A DNA stretch of 64,000 bases, taken from NCBI GenBank assembly GCA_016874235.1, contig VGUJ01000008.1:18718-82717 (forward strand), read 5' to 3'. This document shows positions 60,342 through 64,000 of this stretch, in pieces. Position numbers and translations under genes: made by a program. The stretch's first letter is position 1. Every line of letters starts with the position of its first letter. This DNA comes from Gammaproteobacteria bacterium (GTDB lineage Bacteria > Pseudomonadota > Gammaproteobacteria > Steroidobacterales > Steroidobacteraceae). Below the pieces are notes generated by a model. It did no database searches. It had not been told where the DNA came from and was given only the letters and a program-made list of their open reading frames with translations.

Positions 60342-62501
60342 TCAGGGCGCGAAACCCGTCTCCGGGCCCGGGGTCCGCAGCCAGCGAGCGAGCCAGTCGT
60401 GGATCTCTTGGTAAAAGAGACGACTGTTATCCCCTTTCAAGATCCAGTGGTTCTCGTCAGGAAACACCACGAGACGACTCGGGATCTGCTGCCGTTGCAG
60501 AACCGTCCAGTACTCGAGCGAGTTGTTGAGTGGGACGCGGAAGTCTCGCTCACCAATGGTGACCAACGTGGGCGTCTTGAACGAGGCGGCGTAGCGAATC
60601 GGGTTTTGCTCCCGCCAGACCGGACCCTGCTCCCAAACCGGGCCTCCGTTGTTCACCTCACGGCCATAGACCGTATCGCTCGTACCCCATTGAGACTCGA
60701 GGTTGATCAGACCCGCATGACTGACAAGGCAGCGGTAGCGAGTAGTCGTCGCCTGCAACCAGTTGGCGAGGTGCCCGCCATAGCTCGCACCTCCCGCACA
60801 CTGCCGAGTGGCGTCAATGAATGGATAGTCGCGCAGGGCGACATCCGCCGCCTCGTTGATTTCGGCACCCGCCGAGCGCAACGGATCATTTTGAATGGTC
60901 TGAGCAAAGGCTTCACCGAAACCTGTCGATCCGCTGTAGTTGGTCAGCACGACCACGTAACCAGGCTTGGCAAGCAGGTGATAGTTCCATCGCATCACCC
61001 ACTGATCGCGCCACATGGTGTGCGGTCCACCATGAATCACGACAAAGAGCGGATATTTCTTTGAAGGATCGAAACCTGGGGGCACCACCAGCATGTTGTG
61101 GATACGCCGCCCTTGGCTGCTCGTGAACCAAAAGTGACGCGGCGGATCCAAATCTAGTGACGCAGCCTTGTCTTCGTTGAATCGGGTCAGCGCAACATGA
61201 CCGCCCTTCGCGACATCGATCCGTACCACCTCCGGGGGGCGCGTCGCGCTCTCGAAATTCGCCACCAGCACCGGACGGCGCGCCCCGGTCGCGACCGACA
61301 GGTTGGTGTACACACCCGTCTTGATATCGAACGCGAGCCGCGGCTGACCGACCACCAAACTCGTCTCGAATAATTTTTCGTGGCCTGCCTCTTCAGCGAG
61401 GAAATAGACGGTTCTGGAGTCGGGGCTGATCGCGAACGAGGTGACAGATCGGTCGATACCTCGCGTGATCTCACGACCACGCTGTCGGGTCACACTACCT
61501 GCCCTCGGCCCACCCCAATCGAGCGCGACGAGTTCGCTTGGCATGTAGACCTTGTCGCTTTTTCGATCGATACCGACGAGCAAGGTCTTACCGTCGGGAG
61601 AGAACGTCGGTTGTGACCACGAGTGATCATCGCCACTCAGTTTCAGCGGCTCTCCACCCTCAAGCGAGACGTACCAGAGATTCGATGAGGTGAATCGGAA
61701 CGCCGCCGTATGTCGATCGGTGCTGGCGACGAAGACGAGCCCTTGACCGTCCGGCGTCCACGTCGCATCGAGGGAGTCCCCGCCGTCGCCACCACGCCCG
61801 GCGAATCCGGGCTCGCGAACGAGCGCCGAGTCACGGAGTAATTCGCGCGGATCTCCGGCGGCTGAACCCGACTCTGAAAGGTCCAGGACGAGCAGCCGAG
61901 GTTTACGATCTTCTAACCAACGATCCCAGTTGCGGATCGGGAACCCGTCGTAGATTCGCGCATTCCATTTTCGACCCTTACGCTCCGTCTCAATCCGACG
62001 ATTATCTGCCTCGTTTTCCGCTCCCGGGTAGTCGGAGCTCGAGAACGCAACTCGCTTCCCGTCAGGCGAGAACTTCGGCGAACGGGCACCGTTGACGAGT
62101 TGAGTGAGTCGTCGAGCCTCGCCGCCGGCACTGAGATCAAGCAGATAAAGCTGTCCGGTGTCATCCCCCTCGCGCTTTGCAGAAAACACGAGCCGGGTCC
62201 CGTCGGGACTCCACTCGACACCACTCTCACCACCCGCTGTTCCGGTCAATCGACGCGGCGCCGACTTCGACGAAGCGTCTGTGGACACAAGCCACAGATC
62301 AGTGACTTGGTCTTTCTCGTGATAGGCCGTCTCGGTTACCGAGAACACTGCCCAACGCCCATCGGGACTCACCGACGGCGCACCGACGCGCGTCATGAGC
62401 CAAAGGTCTTCGTGGGTGATCGGCCGTTTGACGGTCTCTGCCGAGCCCCAGCTGGACACAGAAAACCCGAGCAACACTGCACAGAGCAAAGGCTTCAGCA
62501 T
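60342..62501 (-). CDS. S9-family prolyl-oligopeptidase-type peptidase, exported
   Basis: 719 residues. A signal peptide (about 1-21, MLKPLLCAVLLGFSVSSWGS) precedes a seven-bladed WD40/TolB-like propeller with repeated SPDGKRVAFSS-type motifs (residues 40-430). The alpha/beta hydrolase domain follows, with FVVIHGGPHTMWRDQWVMRW and the triad S573 (GGASYGGHLANW), D653 (IGERDFRVP) and H685 (DENHWI). It resembles dipeptidyl-peptidase 5 or acylaminoacyl-peptidase types that act on short peptides in the periplasm. The usual GxSxGG motif is intact. It stands between the helicase and the nusA operon, with its own candidate promoter and a terminator downstream. Confidence 0.9.
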   Translation of the reverse strand: MLKPLLCAVLLGFSVSSWGSAETVKRPITHEDLWLMTRVGAPSVSPDGRWAVFSVTETAYHEKDQVTDLWLVSTDASSKSAPRRLTGTAGGESGVEWSPDGTRLVFSAKREGDDTGQLYLLDLSAGGEARRLTQLVNGARSPKFSPDGKRVAFSSSDYPGAENEADNRRIETERKGRKWNARIYDGFPIRNWDRWLEDRKPRLLVLDLSESGSAAGDPRELLRDSALVREPGFAGRGGDGGDSLDATWTPDGQGLVFVASTDRHTAAFRFTSSNLWYVSLEGGEPLKLSGDDHSWSQPTFSPDGKTLLVGIDRKSDKVYMPSELVALDWGGPRAGSVTRQRGREITRGIDRSVTSFAISPDSRTVYFLAEEAGHEKLFETSLVVGQPRLAFDIKTGVYTNLSVATGARRPVLVANFESATRPPEVVRIDVAKGGHVALTRFNEDKAASLDLDPPRHFWFTSSQGRRIHNMLVVPPGFDPSKKYPLFVVIHGGPHTMWRDQWVMRWNYHLLAKPGYVVVLTNYSGSTGFGEAFAQTIQNDPLRSAGAEINEAADVALRDYPFIDATRQCAGGASYGGHLANWLQATTTRYRCLVSHAGLINLESQWGTSDTVYGREVNNGGPVWEQGPVWREQNPIRYAASFKTPTLVTIGERDFRVPLNNSLEYWTVLQRQQIPSRLVVFPDENHWILKGDNSRLFYQEIHDWLARWLRTPGPETGFAP

Positions 62502-62531
62502 GGGAGCTCACCGACATCGATAAAAGATGAC

Positions 62532-62542
62532 GGGATTATGCC
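62532..62542 (-). promoter_or_regulatory. Possible -10 element before the S9 peptidase gene
   Basis: The minus strand reads GGCATAATCCC about 35 bases before the ATG, identical over 11 bases to the element before the leuC-like gene. No good -35 is visible, so it is a candidate only. Confidence 0.3.
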
Positions 62543-62557
62543 GCAGGAAGCGAGGGA

Positions 62558-64000
62558 CTAGCGACGCTTCTTACCCGGACCCTTATTCGCCTTGACGAGC
62601 CGGATGTCGAGTCGCTGACCTCGGACCACGACTTCAGCCAAATGTTTGAGTACATGCTCCGGGATCTCCGCCGGGAGCCGCACGAAAGAATGGTCATCAC
62701 GGATATCGATGCCATTAATTTCGCTGCCGTGCAGGTCGCCCTCATGGGCCAGCGCGCCAACGATATTGCCGGGCTGCACGCCATGACGTCGCCCGACCTC
62801 GAGCCGGAAAATCGCCTGAGGCCCTTCGGGGCGTCGGGTTCTCGATGCTTTTCGCTCAATCGACTCAAACTCACCCCGCGGCGTATCACGCGTGGATTCC
62901 GCGCCGCCCTCAGACTCCGCAGAGCGTTTGGTCACGAAAAGTGATCGGCCCGATTTAGCCAGCGATGCGAGTGCCGCCGCCACATCGAACACATCAGCCC
63001 CGCTTTCGCGCACAAATTCTTCGATCACCCCGCGATACGAGGCGAGATCTTGAGTGCCGATGATGTCACTCAGCTCTTTCTTGAATTTCTCGGCGCGACG
63101 CGCGTTGACGTCTTGAATGGACGGTAGGTTCATCGGCTCGATGGGCTGTCGTGTGGCCCGCTCGATGATTCTCAGCATGTTGCGTTCACGTGCCGCAATA
63201 AACAGGATCGCTTCACCTGAGCGCCCTGCTCGTCCCGTTCGACCGATACGATGGACATACGACTCACTATCGTGCGGGACGTCGTAATTGACGACGTGAG
63301 TGATACGCTCGACATCGAGTCCACGCGCTGCCACATCGGTTGCCACCACGATGTCAATCTTTCCACTCTTGAGCGCAGCGATAGTGCGTTCGCGCTGCGA
63401 CTGAAGGATGTCCCCGTTGAGAGCAGCTGCCGCAAACCCTCTCGCTTCCAGCTTCTCGACAAGCTCGACGGTCGAATGCTTGGTTCGCGCAAACACCAGC
63501 ATGGCATCGAAGGGCTCGACCTCGAGAAGGCGGGTCAGCGCATCGAGCTTGTGCATTCCCGCAACGAGCCAATATCTCTGACGGATGTTGGCCGCCGTCG
63601 CCGTCTTGGAGCGAACCGTGATCTCGCGCGGATCACGAAGATGCTTTTGGGCAATTCGCTTGATCGGCCCCGGCAGAGTCGCCGAAAACAAGGCCACCTG
63701 ACGCTCGGGAGGAACGAGACTCAAAATATGATCGATGGCGTCGACAAAACCCATCTGCAACATTTCGTCAGCTTCATCGAGCACGACGGCCCGAATGGTC
63801 TTTAGACTCAGCGTACCGCGATCAAGGTGATCGATCACACGACCCGGCGTGGCGACGACAACATGTACTCCGCGACGTAGCGCATCGAGTTGAGGCTTGT
63901 AGCTTTGCCCACCATAGATCGGTAAGACATGCAGTCCCGGCATATGGCTCGCATACTTTTGGCAGGCCTCGGCGACCTGAATAGCGAGCTCACGAGTCGG
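62558..64000 (-). CDS. DEAD-box RNA helicase (DeaD/CsdA type), N-terminus beyond the window
   Basis: About 480 residues visible; the frame stays open to the right edge, where PTRELAIQVAEACQKYASHM (motif Ia region) is readable, so the start and Walker A are outside the window. Visible motifs are Ib VATPGRVIDHLDRG, DEAD in VLDEADEMLQMGF, SAT in ALFSATLPG, and motif VI HRIGRTGRAGRSG. A long C-terminal part holds a DbpA/CsdA-like RNA-binding domain (GRRHGVQPGNIVGALAHEGD) and a basic tail ending KGPGKKRR. CsdA-type helicases assist 50S assembly and cold growth. The choice between CsdA and other DEAD-box members with this domain is tentative. Confidence 0.92.
   Translation of the reverse strand, partial: PTRELAIQVAEACQKYASHMPGLHVLPIYGGQSYKPQLDALRRGVHVVVATPGRVIDHLDRGTLSLKTIRAVVLDEADEMLQMGFVDAIDHILSLVPPERQVALFSATLPGPIKRIAQKHLRDPREITVRSKTATAANIRQRYWLVAGMHKLDALTRLLEVEPFDAMLVFARTKHSTVELVEKLEARGFAAAALNGDILQSQRERTIAALKSGKIDIVVATDVAARGLDVERITHVVNYDVPHDSESYVHRIGRTGRAGRSGEAILFIAARERNMLRIIERATRQPIEPMNLPSIQDVNARRAEKFKKELSDIIGTQDLASYRGVIEEFVRESGADVFDVAAALASLAKSGRSLFVTKRSAESEGGAESTRDTPRGEFESIERKASRTRRPEGPQAIFRLEVGRRHGVQPGNIVGALAHEGDLHGSEINGIDIRDDHSFVRLPAEIPEHVLKHLAEVVVRGQRLDIRLVKANKGPGKKRR

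Overview
The window is a high-GC bacterial chromosome segment that is almost entirely coding, about 92% of it on the minus strand. The gene orders are those of Gammaproteobacteria: thrS-infC-rpmI-rplT-pheS-pheT-ihfA-merR, gyrA divergent from ubiG, gyrA-serC-(serA)-pheA-aroA-cmk-rpsA-ihfB, trpS-scpA-scpB-rluB, smc-zipA-ligA, dksA-gluQ and rimP-nusA-infB-rbfA-truB-rpsO-pnp. A DksA with a long Lys/Ala/Pro-rich N-terminal tail and a zinc site reduced to one cysteine suggests the Xanthomonadales/Nevskiales/Steroidobacterales side of the class. That placement is inference only.

Layout. 1-9292: an accessory block. It holds the end of a UspE-like gene (+), then on the minus strand a sensor histidine kinase followed by a tightly coupled catabolic operon: leuC-like, leuD-like, HMG-CoA-lyase-like, CaiB-type CoA-transferase, glutaryl-CoA-dehydrogenase-like, OprB porin and MgtC/DUF4010. 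The last two genes carry lesions: the porin has no canonical start codon and the MgtC gene has an in-frame amber codon. 9308-16905: tRNA-Pro(GGG), merR, ihfA, pheT, pheS, rplT, rpmI, infC (ATC start), thrS, a strong terminator and tRNA-Val(GAC). 16929-25059: an orphan molybdopterin oxidoreductase, uvrB, tRNA-Asn(GTT, +), ppa, an LCAD-like acyl-CoA dehydrogenase, galU, a ComEA-like protein and ihfB. 25138-35084: rpsA, cmk, aroA, pheA, serA, serC, gyrA. 35168-37543 (+): ubiG, a squalene/phytoene-synthase-fold protein and yciK. 37515-41836: rluB, scpB, scpA, trpS, yciO-type gene. 41875-42994 (+): bolA and a parvulin lipoprotein. 43007-49433: ligA, zipA, smc. 49521-51721 (+): queF, dksA, gluQ. 51731-60095: pnp to rimP, with tandem terminators in the leader. 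60342-64000: an S9 peptidase and a DEAD-box helicase cut by the right edge.

How the genes work together. Most of the window is translation and its quality control: two tRNA synthetase/initiation-factor operons, ribosome maturation, the RNA degradation enzyme PNPase, and tRNA modification by truB, queF, gluQ and the YciO-type gene. The rest of the core covers chromosome handling (gyrA, smc, scpAB, ligA, ihfA/B, uvrB), division (zipA), and serine/aromatic amino-acid and ubiquinone synthesis. The part most worth attention is the accessory operon at 1376-7947. Its enzyme set fits hydration of an unsaturated C5/C6 dicarboxylate, CoA activation, and cleavage to acetyl-CoA plus a 2-oxo acid, with a porin for uptake. 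The substrate is not known.

No intergenic stretch exceeds 300 bases. I saw no insertion sequence, CRISPR array, prophage gene or rRNA gene.
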